A stretch of 64,000 nt of DNA from Cordia subcordata (Eukaryota; Streptophyta; Magnoliopsida; Boraginales; Cordiaceae): NCBI GenBank assembly GCA_028554755.1, contig JAPTOF010000003.1:2770501-2834500 (forward strand). Reading direction: 5' to 3'. A model generated the notes under the pieces. It saw only the letters and a program-made list of their open reading frames with translations, was not told the DNA's origin and ran no database searches. Of this stretch, positions 49,439 to 62,900 are shown in pieces. Position 1 is the first letter of the stretch. Each line of letters begins with the position of its first letter. The translations under genes and the position numbers were made by a program.

Positions 49439-49771
49439 ATGAGCCAATCATGGAAAGAAACTCAAAAAGAATGGCAAGATATGCATGAAAAATATGATGT
49501 TGAGATTGATGACGATGATGAGCTCGCTGCTTCAACCCTCATTAACATCAAACACGTCATCGTGGATAAGGAAACAATTGCTAAATTGCAAGTCATGAAA
49601 GAAAGGTTCTTCCAACAAAACCTTCGTAAAAAATTTAGCTCGGAACAAGAGACTCTCAATATGCGAAAAACCGAAAAACATCACCAACAAGTCCCAAGAT
49701 TTGGATACAGCATAGTGGGGAATGAATTGCCTAGTTCCCCACTTATTCAGAGCTTGCATGAAATGCCCTGA
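49439..49771 (+). CDS. short single-repeat homologue of the acidic-repeat proteins
   Basis: The predicted 110-aa protein starts MSQSWKETQKEWQDMHEKYD. The frame is open further up (to 49,331), but an AG acceptor-like CTCAG lies just before this ATG, so a 5' intron is possible. Residues about 17-60, with YDVEIDDDDELAASTLINIK, VDKETIAKLQ and MKERF, align with the first unit of copy B (DDDDAAAALNLVYMKN, VDAKTLQQLK) and the repeat core of copies A and B. The C-terminus is different and Gln/His/Ser-rich. It has one unit only and no tandem array. It looks intact but its expression is unknown, and the family is unrecognised. Confidence 0.55.
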   Translation: MSQSWKETQKEWQDMHEKYDVEIDDDDELAASTLINIKHVIVDKETIAKLQVMKERFFQQNLRKKFSSEQETLNMRKTEKHHQQVPRFGYSIVGNELPSSPLIQSLHEMP

Positions 49772-50796
49772 AAGCTATTGAAGATTGGATTTCTGTCTGG
49801 ATGTTTTGTCGCAAAATAACTTCCAAGCTTTGCATTGCTTTAACATGGAAAAGCAAAGAGGAGAATTGCAGTTTTGAATACATAATTTTATATTAATATG
49901 TAGGCTTTTTTGGTGATTAGTTTTAAACTGTTTGGAGTTTTGAAGTTTAAAATCTTGGAGTTTCAAATAAATGCCATATTTGAATTTGATTCTCCGACTT
50001 ATCTTATGTTTTTATGATAATGTATGTTATATAATGCTATGCAACTATAAAGCTTTGCAAGTTCAGAAGCGATTCAAGATTTTTGGGGGGAAAAGGCACT
50101 CTTAGCTAGATGCATATTTTCTCAATGAAGGCAAAATTAATTTTTCAGTCAAAAAATATCATAAAAAGGATAAAATCTGCTCTGTATAAGTTGCAGCATT
50201 CCCCTAGTTTATCATTATCAACAAATACACAAAATAAGTACGTTATCAACTTGAGAAAAGAATTCACATTTGCACATCCAACAATAATGATATATCAAGA
50301 TTTCTGGATAATTTAAACCCAAAAAAAAAGCCTCAAACTGAAGACTAGGAGAATCCAATGATATTGATTCTACACAAGATGGATTTACAATGAATATGCT
50401 ACTAAAAGAGACTATCATACAAAGGAGAAAACAATCTCAAACAAATTCACTCTAAATGCTCTTTGATTCTGAAGCTTACATACAGAATAATCACCCATCA
50501 ATGTGACAAATACTGTGGACTATGGCTTTCTACACTGGCACAATAATTGAGTATATCTTCTCTTCTACTGCCCAAGCATGGGTATGGACATGCAGCTAAA
50601 CCTCCAGGAATAAGATCGTTCCCAACGCAAGCTTTTTGAATGCTGAAAAAATCCTTTTCACACGAGCACAAGGCTTGCTGTAATGTCCTGTAAATAATGG
50701 AGTTTTGCGTCTCCGGGCTTTGGTGATCCTATCTTTGACCATTTCTCGCAGAAATTGGTGCCAATGTCCTTCACTGATCAACAATGTTTGGCAAAC
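49772..50796. other. spacer and 3' flank of the AAA+ gene
   Basis: No further gene seen. The part next to 50,796 should hold the 3' UTR of the minus-strand AAA+ ATPase gene. Confidence 0.5.
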
Positions 50797-53700
50797 CTAA
50801 AGGAAGTAAGATAATTGCTGCTTCTTTCTTGAGCCGCCTTCTCCATAAAGGTCATTCCATTGCTTCAACTCACTCATTACGGCTCCCTCAGCAGCAAAAC
50901 TGGCAGCAACCTGCATCATATAATATGTTTTGAGTTTTCATCATCTGAAGAAAGATAGGACCATACTTTGTCTATACTGTTACTTTCACTGTGTTTTTGG
51001 AGCTCACTGTTACCGTAGATACATCAAGCTGAGAGAATGGTTTTCCAGGAACTATGCTGACAGGTAAGGCTTAAGTTCATGTTCGTGTACCTAGCCTCAA
51101 ATAAAAGACTAAAAAACCTTGGAAACCTTGGCCCTCAAGAAGGAAAGTTCTCATCAAAAATTGGTTTTGGATAAAATTTGTCCCGAGGTAGCAAGAATAA
51201 AACTGAAGGGACAAATGGCCAGTACTGATTGATGCTGAAAGAAACTAAGTTCCCAGGTTAGTTACCTGATTCTTGGCCTGCCTCATGTCTTCCATGTTTA
51301 GTGGTCTTAGTGTAATTACTCTTTCCTCTTTAGCTTCTTCATTTGTATCTGTAGCCTCTCCATTTTTCTGGCCTTCTTCAGCTCTTTTCTTCTTTTCCTG
51401 TGAAAAAGAAGTAATTTTAGGGGAAAATTCAATGCATGTACAAAAGATAGCTAAAAGATCTGAGAAATGCACAAGGTACCATGTCTTTCTGTCTTTCTTG
51501 TTGTATTAGCTCTCTGACAGGTCGATAAGCTGCTGTTACACACAAATTCTGCATCCAGGAAGTCATGTCGAAAGTTAATGCTAGACAATAAAGGTGATGT
51601 AAATATTCAGTAAGAAATTCACAAACCTTGAGATCACTTCCACTGTAACCTTCAGTCATGGCTGCAAGCTCCGCAAAGTCAAGATCTTCTACATATTCTT
51701 TTGCCAGAAGAGTCCTCAGGATCTTTTCTCTATTCTCTACGGAAGGTAATCCGACCATAATTCTGTTTTCACCAGAGAACCAAAGCTCATTATCCGCTGA
51801 AGTCTATAGAACTCATTTTTATGGTGGATGTGCAGTCTAAACCATCAAGTGTACCTGCTAACTTGGACCTTATCTTATGTTTTTTCCACAAGATATTGGT
51901 AGAGAAATATTAGTAAAGCCATAGATTTGGACCAACATTGTGAAGATGAAGCCCACATCTAAAACATGGCCTTCAGGATCAAGCATTGGAAAAATGCCTT
52001 CTATAGTAAAGAATAGAAGAGGATGATATGTTATTGCCATTATCTCAAGGGAAAGGTAGGTATATTATTTTTGTAAGATTTCAGTAAGGTGAAATTGAAA
52101 TGAGATGCACCTACCCTTGTCTGAGGATTGAAGGTTAATGCATGAAATTCAAGGACATAAAGCAGGTGAGTTATCTAGCAAAAAGTGAGTCCTACCGTTT
52201 TCCATTTTATCGCAGAATGAATAACAAAGATATGAAACATATCATATCATCACGGAATGTGCGGGGAGGAACACCAAAATCAGTGGCTGATCCGTGATTA
52301 TGAATTTACCTGCGCTCAAACCGTCTGATAATTGCCTCATCAAGATCAAATGGCCTGTTGGTTGCTGCAAGAACAAGAATCCGCTCGCCTGATTTTGTCA
52401 ATAGCCCATCCCAGTGTGCCATGAACTCATTCTTAATTTTCCTCATAGCTTCGTGCTCCCCAACTCTTGTCCGTTGCCCAAGCATGCTATCAACCTCATC
52501 AACAAAAATTATAGTAGGAGAAACCTTTGCTGCAAGTGTGAAAAGAGCTCGGACGTTCTTTTCATCTTCACCAAACCATTTTGATGTAATAGTTGACATA
52601 GAGACATTTATGAAGCTTGCTCCAGCTTCATTGGCAATAGCCTTTGCCAGCATTGTTTTCCCTGTACCAGGAGGGCCAAATAGTAATATACCTCGGCAAG
52701 GCTTAAGTAGCCCACCGTTGAAGAGATCCGGTCTTCGAAGAGGAAGCATAACCAACTCCTGGAGTGATTCTTTAATCTCATCCAGGGCACCAATATCTGC
52801 AAATGTCACTCCAATCTCATTTGCAGGGATAACCTCTGGCCTTATGCGCTTTTCGAATTCATTATCCGGAGGAACTTCCTGATATATATGATACACTAAG
52901 TCAGACAACAAGAACGAAATTGCAAAGAGAATCAACACTAGATGAGTTAAAAAACATGCAATAATCTGCCACCATCTGCATTTTATTATTTCACAGGAAC
53001 GCAATAGTGTTGCAGTTTGATCGATAAATATTAAAATCAAGATCACATCAAATCTAGAAGATGAGATTTTATCTTTCACTTTTAAAAGGCTGACACTGGA
53101 AAGAGCGAGAACCGTAATTTCTCATATAGTCTACGAAATAACAAAAAGATTTAGACATAAAAAAATAAAGAAATAATTATTATTATTATAATTAAAAAAA
53201 CGTGGACAAATGTAGGCCTAATGCCATCATGGACGTGGACAGAGTAGCATTATCTATCAAGGCTTTCATCTTTCATCAAAGCCAACTTACCACAGGTTTT
53301 GATGCTGATGGATTTTCACCATCTTTCTTATCCGAAGGCAATGATTTTTCAGTTTCATTTTTGTTGTCAGCAGTCGGATTTTCAGTCTTTGCTTCAGGTT
53401 TTGTACCAACATTTTCTTCTCGTTCAGGTTCCTAATTTTTTTTTTTTTAAAAAAAAAAAAGCATAGAGAACTTTGTAAGTGAGACAACTTCCAACAACTT
53501 AACAAAAAGAAATTCCAAGACAACACTGCAAACCTTGGAGGAGTCAGCATTTGTCTCCAGTTTGAGTGTATCTTTGCAACAACTTTTTCCCTCGTGGAAG
53601 ATACTTAATCCATGGGACAAACTGTGCCAAAAAGAGCAGAGTAAGCATACAGAGCTCCTTTTCTGATTAAGAAATAAAGAATCCCAGAAACTGAATGTAG

Positions 53701-56700
53701 AAATAGTTTAACATTTACCTTTTAGATGATATTACAAGCTTCCCATTTCGATATTCTGGATTCTCGTTATTCATCAAATGAAACGATATTGCAGACACCA
53801 CAATTTCCTCGATGTAGTCACTTAGCACCATTGTATCTGCTTGACAGATTGATGCAAGATCATTACATTCTAGATCATTCGCCGCAAGAACTTCGGCAAT
53901 ATGATTTCGGTTATCCTGTAACTGAATCATCTTCATGTCCTCTTCAAGTTGCGCTTTCCAACTTACAAGATGACTCTCATCTTCAGGTGGCCTGATCTCA
54001 ATGTCATATGGAAATAAAAGTCTAAGCCTCTCATCTATCTCCCCACTGTCATCATCAAGGTCTAACTTTCGGGAACCCAGAACCAATACTGATCCTGACA
54101 GTTTCTTCAATAATCGGTCAAATAATTTGTACAATCTTGAAGACGGGAGAAGTCTGTCAACATCCCTCATGTAGAGAATGATGCAACTATTTTCGGAGAA
54201 TGAAATTAAAACCTGTGATTACCACAAGAATTATTAAAAATTAGACATAAGCAAGTTAGAAACAAACTTCCTCCATCATGCTTCCACTTTCTACGATGGA
54301 AAACTTCATGTGAGTCCTCACTGAAAAATTACCATGTATTATGCCAGAACAGTTGTTCTTTACTCGTAATCCGAGTATTCAAAAAAAGAAAAAAGGTCTG
54401 GACTAAAGGATAATTTTGGAATTCATCCTTTTTATCTGTGTGTTAAAGCATATGAATTAAATGTTTACTTAAAGTACTCAAAATGATTTCTTACTTTATA
54501 AGGCAGGGAATACAAGTAGAATACAAGAAGAGAACCAATAATTGCATTACCTTGTAAAGTGACTGTAAGAATTCTTTCTCATCAAATGACCAGCTGCCCA
54601 TGCGCTTGAGAGGAGCTACACAATTAAAGCAAGAAGCAAATAAGATCCAGAGAAGCCTAGTATAAAGAATGATTAATAAAGCAAATTATTAAATGCAAAT
54701 CACGGAATTATCTGTAATACTGATTTTATGGCTGAAGTAAAACTATCATTCTGTTCAGTCATGTGAAGAACTCAAACTTCTCTTTGGCTGAAAAAGCCAT
54801 TGCAAGCAACTAGAGCTTAATAAGGCATCTAACTTGGATACAGGACATTAAAGTCCAAGCTGTAAAATACCTGAAGTTGAAGAAGATTGAGAGCTGATGC
54901 TACTCATATCTGATGAGACAGAGGCATTTCTGCGGTGCTTTAAAGTACTGTTGAAACCTTCTGAATACCTGGAGGAAAAGGGCAAAGTTAAAATTGGCAT
55001 ATGATTGCAGTAAACATCCTCTCTACTAGAGACTTATACAGCTTACCTTGATTTAGTATCAAATCCACTGCTTTGCCCAAAGAATGTGCCTGAAAAAGGA
55101 GAAGAAGAAGAAGAAAAGAAACAATCAAAAAAGATCAGCTGGAAGCAATAAAAATGGTTGAACATCTATGACAGAAACTTGGAAAAAGGAAATATGCTAC
55201 AAATCCTATTTTCAGAAAAGATGAGCATAAAGCAAATCATTTTCCACTAAAAGATGTTTGGGGTGGCATGGGATGGGGTGAGGGAGGGAGATAAATATCC
55301 TTTCCAATGTCTAAAATCCTGCCATTCTGATAACTCATCATTGCGATTTGCTTCCGTGTTTACAAGTAGATGAGAGCTATGAAGGTCACTACTAATAAAT
55401 TCCAAAGTGTGCATGAAAGCTTCATTCCTGTGGATATTAAGTACAATATAGCATACGATCTTCCTTGAAGCTCCACAAGAAAATAAAATGCAAAATGGAC
55501 TACGCTGTGATCATTAAGAAGTAGGTTATCTAGACCAACAGCACAGATACCTCAGATCAGGATTAACACTACATTTTAAATTGAGCAGATGAAGCGAATA
55601 TCCCATGCCTACTGTTAATACAATAAATAAATACATCAATATCCTCTCTATAAGCTTAAACTTTTAGATGAGGTGGTAACTCAAGATAGTATCAGAGCCT
55701 GGAACTCAAACAGCACAAGTTCAATCCTTACCGACACCCATTTAAAAACTATTAAATTGTCTACGTGTAAACACTAAACAAGTCACACTGCATGTGAAGG
55801 GGCATGTTAATACAATAAATAAATAAATCAATATCATCTCTATAAGCTTAAGCTTTTAGATAAGGTAATAACTCAAGACCTATTAAGTTGCCCTTTCGGT
55901 TACTAAAATTGTAGGTGCCCTCAAGGTGCTTAGTAGTCTCTATAAGCAATGATCAAAATAATATTAACCATTTCATAAGCACAAAGACTTAATTAACAAG
56001 CCTTGACTCATTAGAGACAGTGAAAAGAAGTTGGGCCCCTATTATATACCTCCATTGCCCTCTCTTGTTGAAAGAATTGAGCTAAAAAGACTGGACACTC
56101 GATCCAATGTGGCTTCTGAGATGGACCGTTTGAGACACTGTAAAAGCAAATGATTATCAGTAAATGTATATTTCAGCCACAGTTGTTTGCTTGTCTAGAC
56201 ATACAGACAAAGATATATTATCATACAAGACAGGCAGACCATGATAGCATGGACTGCATCTTCACCCAATGGCTCTACTTCCAGTAAAATGAAATAAATA
56301 ATAATAGAATGAAGCTCCTACTTACAGATTCTCTTTTTGCACCACCATACTTGCTCTGCAACTGTTGATGAAGTCATCACATGGAAAAGGGACATCAAAG
56401 ATTTAGTATGAGCATATAATAATCATTTTCCTCAGAAAACGATGGCCTTTATAGTTTACCTTCAGTGAGAAGTCAGTCATATCCAACAGCAGTAATTTCG
56501 CGTTGAAGTGATTTGCTAGAGCCTTTGCGAGCATTTGCAGGTAAGGTTCTGCAAAGAAAGGAGAAAATTACATAGTGTACCACACTAGATGCTCATACAC
56601 ACATTTCCAGAGCAAGAGCAGACATACCAGCAGACCCTGAGAGCAATATAGCCCTGCTTGCCGGAGAAAGATTTCTTGTGTGTCTTGACACATCTAAGTG

Positions 56701-58698
56701 CTTAAGATGAACATATGCTGCACTTGTCAATAACACTCGTGTCCGTTCACTGTCAAAGCCATTAAAAGAGAGGTCATGAGACAGTGCAATATATTATCTA
56801 AGCTTTTAGAGGAAGTAAATTATTAGAAATCTTGTCTTGAAAGTGAGATGACAAATGTAAAGCCAAAAACTCAGTAAAAATTTGGCAAAATGCAGAATTA
56901 CGAGGCTCTACTTTCTGATAGAATACGTTTGTGATCTTTTGAAAATTAGAGCAGTGAGGTTTAATTTGTAAGGTAATAAAATTAATGAAATTGCATTGAT
57001 AGGTTTAAATTCTATGGTAAGAAATTAACGAAATTGTATGGAGCAGTATAAAACAACTAAGCATAAATTAATGTATAAGCTAATAAAATTGCAAATGAGC
57101 TGCTTAGCATAACATAGACAAATACATTGCCAGGCAATATAAAATAAAATAACAGGCAAATTTATAGATATCAACTCATTGATGCACTAATATTACACAG
57201 TTTAGCTCACTGAAATGCACATTTTATTAGGCTGACATCCAAAACTTGAACCTCTATTGTTGACACACCTTTGCTATAGGTCAAATACTATAAAACAACA
57301 TTGTCATTGGCAACACCTATCTACGGAAGTTGGTACATATGATTACTCTTAAAAGTACGAGATTGGCACAATGAAATGGAAATAATCCAAGACCGAAATG
57401 GCCAGCCTGCACTCATTATGGCGTCATTGAATACTAGCTCTGTGTTAACTTGAGGAAGTAAGTCAGTCTGGTGCGTTCTTTTAAGGTAGAAAACGAAGCC
57501 CGAACAAGACTCCTCAGTGAATGTAATCTCATCAAAATTTATGGTAATTATAAAATCAGAACAGGGAAATTTGCTCCCGAGCTGCAGTCGATGTTATATG
57601 AATTTCTTTTACAGAGCAGGAAGCACTCATTTAGCTAACTATGATTAAGCTTCCTTTAGCAGGGGATAAAAGTCAAGAAATAAAAGCAAAGGAAATAAAA
57701 ACAAAGTCCAACACCCCTTCTCTTTTCTTGAAAAGGTGAAGTTATTGGACAGCATAATTGGCTTAAAGGTAAACATTGATCTCAGACTAGAAAGTATAAG
57801 CAAAAATATTTCAAAAAATGGAATATAATAGGAGATGGAATATCTGAGGAATATATTTAAAACAATTAGAAACCAAAAAAAAACCCTGAGAAAACGTAAA
57901 TGGATTATGTGCATCAGTTAAAAGCTTAAAACGACAAAACGTAAACAAATTAGAAAAAGGAAATAAAATTAAACATTCAGATCGCCCCCAAAAAAATTAA
58001 AAAGATTTCTCAGTTGAAAAAGAAAAAGAAAAAACTTAAAAGATAACATCTGCACCAAAACAGAGCATCTTCACAGAATCATTCCAGTAAATCTCGAAAA
58101 ACTAAATCCATATAAACAATAATCCTCTATTATATGAACATCAAACATATAGACACAAACATCAAATATAATACCCAAAAACGAAAAAGCCAACTAATAT
58201 GAAAGCCTGCACAACCATCATATTATACATATATTTCTCATCTTGTGATTTACCAAAATTGTACAAATAACTCCCTACGATCTACACCATTAATACACCA
58301 AAACCTACACTTATTTTTTTCAAACAAGCACAAGATTGCTCATTCATAACTGTAGTCGTGTTTTATCGAATTTGCACGCCGTATCAAGTCACGATAACAT
58401 GTTCTTTCACAATAACACCTGATTTTTGTAGCGTAACTTCGACAAACCACGAAAAAACATCTCGTGGTAGCTCATTTTACCTGAGGTAATAAGGGAAGTC
58501 ATCGAAGCTGACTTTGGTATCTTTACCGTCAACGATCAGCCTCTTCAGCTCAACTTCGATTCGCTCCGCCGTGACGCCTTCATCCACCGAAGAACCACCA
58601 CCGCCACCCCATCGGCTCACGGCTTGTCCGGAAGCCAAGCCGAGCCCCAACCCTACCCCGACGCTCAATGCCGACAACAGTATCTGCCTCTGCTCCAT
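50797..58698 (-). CDS. DAA1: AAA+ ATPase of the DAA1 (At1g64110) type, 16 exons, complete
   Basis: Exons (high to low): 58481-58698, 56628-56749, 56460-56548, 56326-56361, 56050-56137, 55047-55089, 54871-54968, 54551-54615, 53719-54212, 53534-53621, 53291-53431, 52310-52878, 51627-51762, 51480-51548, 51266-51397, 50797-50910. All are GT-AG. Spliced length is 2,502 bp, 833 aa, without breaks. The N-terminus MEQRQILLSALSVGVGLGLG is a membrane-anchor-like helix. A Ser-rich linker and the conserved block IEIRPPEDESHLVSW follow. The AAA+ core has Walker A GPPGTGKT (about 562-569), Walker B IIFVDEVD (about 618-625), AATNRPFDLDEAIIRRFERR with the arginine fingers, and C-terminal LITLRPLNMEDM-like helices. 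It belongs to the katanin/MSP1-like group. In Arabidopsis the name comes from activation by the pollen regulator DUO1. Exons 10-11, a charged linker, are the most diverged. Confidence 0.94.
55613..55878 (-). mobile_element. 266-bp miniature LTR retrotransposon (TRIM/SMART-like)
   Basis: Two 74-bp direct repeats (55,613-55,686 and 55,805-55,878), both starting TGTTAATACAATAAATAAAT, differ at about six positions. They flank 118 bp. Immediately after the first repeat comes TAGTATCAGAGCCTGG, one base off the initiator-Met primer-binding site. Just before the second is a polypurine tract, GTGAAGGGGCA. Flanks are CCTAC and CCTAT (4/5 target duplication). These signals put the element on the plus strand, opposite to the host gene, in intron 5 of the AAA+ gene. 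No coding capacity. Confidence 0.75.
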
Positions 58699-59085
58699 CA
58701 AAACAACAACAACCTAACTTTCATCAAAATTAAATAAATAAATAAATATATGAACAACAACTCCGAACCTTACGATCCACAACCACTCCAATATATATGT
58801 ATATAAAATGTATAGATACAGAGATTGTGTATGTATATATTATATGATGATGAGAGAAAAAAGAGGTTAATGGAGGTGGGTGTTGGTTATATTTTGGGGA
58901 CAAGGGAACGAGGAATGCGTTAAGCGTATCTCCGAATGAGACGTTGGTCGATTCTTTTTTTGTGAGACGGATAAATAACACAAGAGAGGAACACTTTTTT
59001 TTTTTTTTTCTGAGGGTTCGGTAATGGTGTGGGGAGGTAGGGGATTGGATGTATTGCTGCTAATGGCGCGCAGGAAGATTGGATG

Positions 59086-59094
59086 ATTTATATA
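59086..59094 (-). promoter_or_regulatory. candidate TATA box of the AAA+ ATPase gene
   Basis: On the minus strand TATATAAAT, about 390 bp upstream of the start codon, stands in otherwise G+C-balanced sequence. It would give a 5' leader of roughly 350 bp. Confidence 0.35.
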
Positions 59095-59386
59095 ATGCAA
59101 AAATGTAGGGGGAGGGGCGTAGGGTGGGGGGCGGGGGGAAGAAATTTACTCTGTTGACCTTTTGACTATCTTTTCTTTTTTTTTTTCTTTTTCTTTTGTG
59201 GGTGCTGCTGAACTTTTTGACTGATTGAGGACTCACATGGTATCACTTTTTATTTGTGCATTTTGTTAATAAATGGAAAAATTATTAAGTTTTGGAATGT
59301 CAATTAAATATATACCTCGTGAGAAGTAAATGATATTTAATGACGATGGCTGTCACACGAATGTATACTCAGCCTAAAGCTCGCAG

Positions 59387-59965
59387 TCCCATGACAGGGC
59401 TAGCCAATTACACAAGATTAACAAGCACGAAACTTGTGGATTTGTACCTATATAGTTAGTCCCAAGCGTAAAAGAAGTTTTGTATGACTAAAAACGTACA
59501 TTAGAAACCTCATAGCGAGACACTCAAAGTACAAGCATCTGTTATTTGTGTGACAAACTTTGTCCACCCAATCTACTAACGCCTTTTTAGCGAACCAAGT
59601 AGCTATGCCTCTTTTACCACATCCTTATTGCTTGTCATCCGCACATCCATCCACAACTAGCCTTGTGCATCATCCAATAGTAGCGAGCACATCAATACAA
59701 TTGTGGGAATTGCAACATCCTCCTATTATTGTTATCATCTCTACTTCTTATTGATAAGCTGTGAACTAGCTTTGATACAACATGTAATGGCCAGGAGGCA
59801 TGCCCCACCCAGCATCCATGGCCACATGACAGAGCTAGCTAATCATAGAAGACTTATAAACACAAAACACGAGAATTTTTGGAAGCTTATACTTGTATGT
59901 ATATTACATGTTAATCACAAGCACAAAATACGTTCCCTATAACTAAAGGCCTCATAACAAGGCAC
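59387..59965 (+). repeat. diverged direct repeats, possible TRIM remnant
   Basis: Two roughly 150-bp diverged copies (59,387-59,536 and 59,810-59,965) share the order CATGACAG(A/G)GCTAGC, ACAC(A)AAAC/ACGAAAC, CACAAGC/CCCAAGC and CCTCATA(A/G)C. The spacer has no coding capacity. Ends and target site are unclear. Confidence 0.4.
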
Positions 59966-62900
59966 CTGGGGTTACAGGTCTTTGTTTTCTCTATGACAGC
60001 AAGCTAATTTGTTACTAGACGAAGTAACCTAGGATTTTAAGACTATTCAGTGAAATATTCAACATTTTATATCTTAATTTTAAAATATAAGATTTTATTT
60101 TCAAATTAATTACTACTAGGCATTAACTCAAAATTGTTATATGGTGTTTTGAAATTCATTATTAATTAATGTGAGATAAGTGTACTCTCATTTCTCCTTA
60201 TGTTTCATCAAAAAACAAATTAAACTTTTTAGGATTATAATAATTTAATAACTTTCTTATAAATAATTTAAGAATATAAATATTTAAGAATTTATGTTAT
60301 TGGTTTCTTGTGTCTTATATAATAAAAGAAAGTTGTTTTGCCATATTGTGAATTAGTGGAAGTTATTAAAAATCAATAGTACAATACCGGACAACTTTGA
60401 TAAAACAAGAATCATAGATCTTCCATTTATCATAAACTTTATTGTGAAACTAATTTCACTAGGTACATTCCATATAATTATTGTAGTGTTTAACTTTAAT
60501 AGGATACATGACAACTAATGGTGTATACTAGTAGTTCTGTCTAATCTTTTACTAATTTTTTGATTGAACAGATTCAAACAATTTATAATTTTGCAAAACT
60601 AAAATCGCACTAATTATATCATAATGCAACTGTATTAAATAGCAAAATAATGATACACATATTTATTAATATATAATATTATGCACATATATAATAATAA
60701 TTATTATTTAATAATATAATAATATAATGGACGAATCAATTTGTACCGCGGTATTGGTTTCCCTAAACCGCAAATTGAACCATTCACGATGGTTTACTAA
60801 CAAATAAAATTATAATCAAAGAATTACTTTAAACACCACTCATTTTTTATCGACTCGATTATGTCAAAATTGATTTTTGCGATATCTACAATTTTATGTA
60901 TTTGCACTCCTAATGACAACTTTTACAAATAGTTTGTGCTATTATTATGTATTAGCAAGACAAAATTAAAATGAAACTTAACTACCTCTCTTCTAATACA
61001 CCACCCCTTCCTCAAATTTTCCTCAAACAAGAGGTGCATGCACAATTGACCCATTGTATATATGCTTTTGCACGTGCTCTAATAGATACAAGAAAATGCC
61101 AAAAGAAATTTGTCATTTTCTCTTCCTACTTTTGCTCCACAAAGTAACCCTCCCCTTTTCCACCTATTATTTCATGCGCGGTAATTAATAGTGTACTAGA
61201 AAAGTCGAAAAAGGCTTATTGATAATAATAATAATAATATATAATAGTACTCATAATCTTTGTATTACGTGGAAATGAGCTTTTGCTTAATGGAGCCGTA
61301 ATTGCAATAAGCTTTTGAAATAAGCTCAAAGCCGTCAGTGGTGGGGGCAAGCGGGCGGTCCCGAAGGGAAGGCCACTTGCACGTGTTTGCTTCTTTTTCA
61401 GACGACTTATTTATATTTTTGCTTTTCTACGCTATTTGCCTACTTGCAACCCCCGGCTGCTTATGTGTTACATCAACAAAAAGCATTGCATTTCGTTAAG
61501 ATATTCGCAATTATAATAATTGTGCACCTCATGCTGGTCTGATGCGACTTATTTAACCCACCAATTGGTCCCGGTTCGCAATTTTCTTAGACTCAGTTAC
61601 CAAACACCATGGGAGATACTCGGTGTACACCTTTACCCCGGCCTCTCCCCAATTTGCACGGATTAAAAAGGATACTTATTGAGGTTATCAACTCATTTAA
61701 AATTTATTTATAAAAAGAATATATATTGATGTATTTATTCATTATATTAACACGTTCTCTCAAATGTAAGTGTGATTCCTTTTGAGCTTTGTTCGTGCAT
61801 TATTTTAAATGTTATTGAAAGGTGACGATGAGCAATTTTACATTGGAGATCTATCAATTTTTGTCTCTCAAACCATATTAAGGTTACTACTCTAAAAACT
61901 TGAACTTGTATATAGGATATTGGCATGTTTATTTTGTCATATTAGCACGTCTCTTCATGTACAAACATGATTTTTCTAAAACCTTATACGTAATTAATTT
62001 TAATATTCTTTTATAATATATTTATTTATTGTATTAATTATTGTCTGTTGAAAATTTTCGACGTCTCCTGCAATGAATTTCTTTTGGGGGGCCCATTTTA
62101 ACACAACACATGTATGACACCATGCATGATTAGTGATTATATATATATGTTTATATCTAATCATTTGGTTGTACAGAGTACAAGCATGCCATAAAATGCA
62201 AGTTGGTTTACCAAAGAAAATATTGACCTGCAATCATTGTTTTCGAGTAACATATAACGAATAAGAAGAAAATATTGTACATAATTTATTTTTATTACTT
62301 AAATATCATCTCTCATATATTTGATATATTAACATATAAAACTTTTTATTTATTTCTTTTAGTATTTGAATATTTGGATAATAAAAATAGAACGGTCAAC
62401 CATATCTTTACCTCTGCAAATTGGTTTTTGCTGGTTTGCGCAGGGAAGACAACTTACCATGACAGTTCACATAGAGCTGGAATGTAAGCTGGACCCTAAT
62501 CAATCCTATTATAAACAGTTGACTAGATAATGAGTTGTCTAGTGTTTCTTGCTAGTTGAGATCGAGACACTGCTGTATGGGTCATATGTTAATCAATATT
62601 ATTCATCCTCCTCTTATATAATTTATACATTTGTTTAAGTAAATAGCACCATATCTTTTTATGATTTATCAAATTTATATATTACTATGTGTAGTATCCT
62701 AATTATAGTTTGAGTTAAATATTATTTACCTCTCTGTATTTTGTAAAAATTACATAAAGTTTTCTATGACTTTAAAACTCAGTGATACTCACCTATAGTT
62801 TAAGACGTTGCACAGCCTCTATCTTTAGTAATTTTGTTAGAATTAATGAAAAATTGTTAAATAGGTGCAAATTCCCCTTTCTAATTTTAAAAATGATGCA

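Noticed and set aside
61340..61400. GC-rich GGGCAAGCGGGCGGTCCCGA patch as a tRNA or structured RNA
   Set aside because: No cloverleaf arms or T-loop motif (GGTTCGA) can be drawn.
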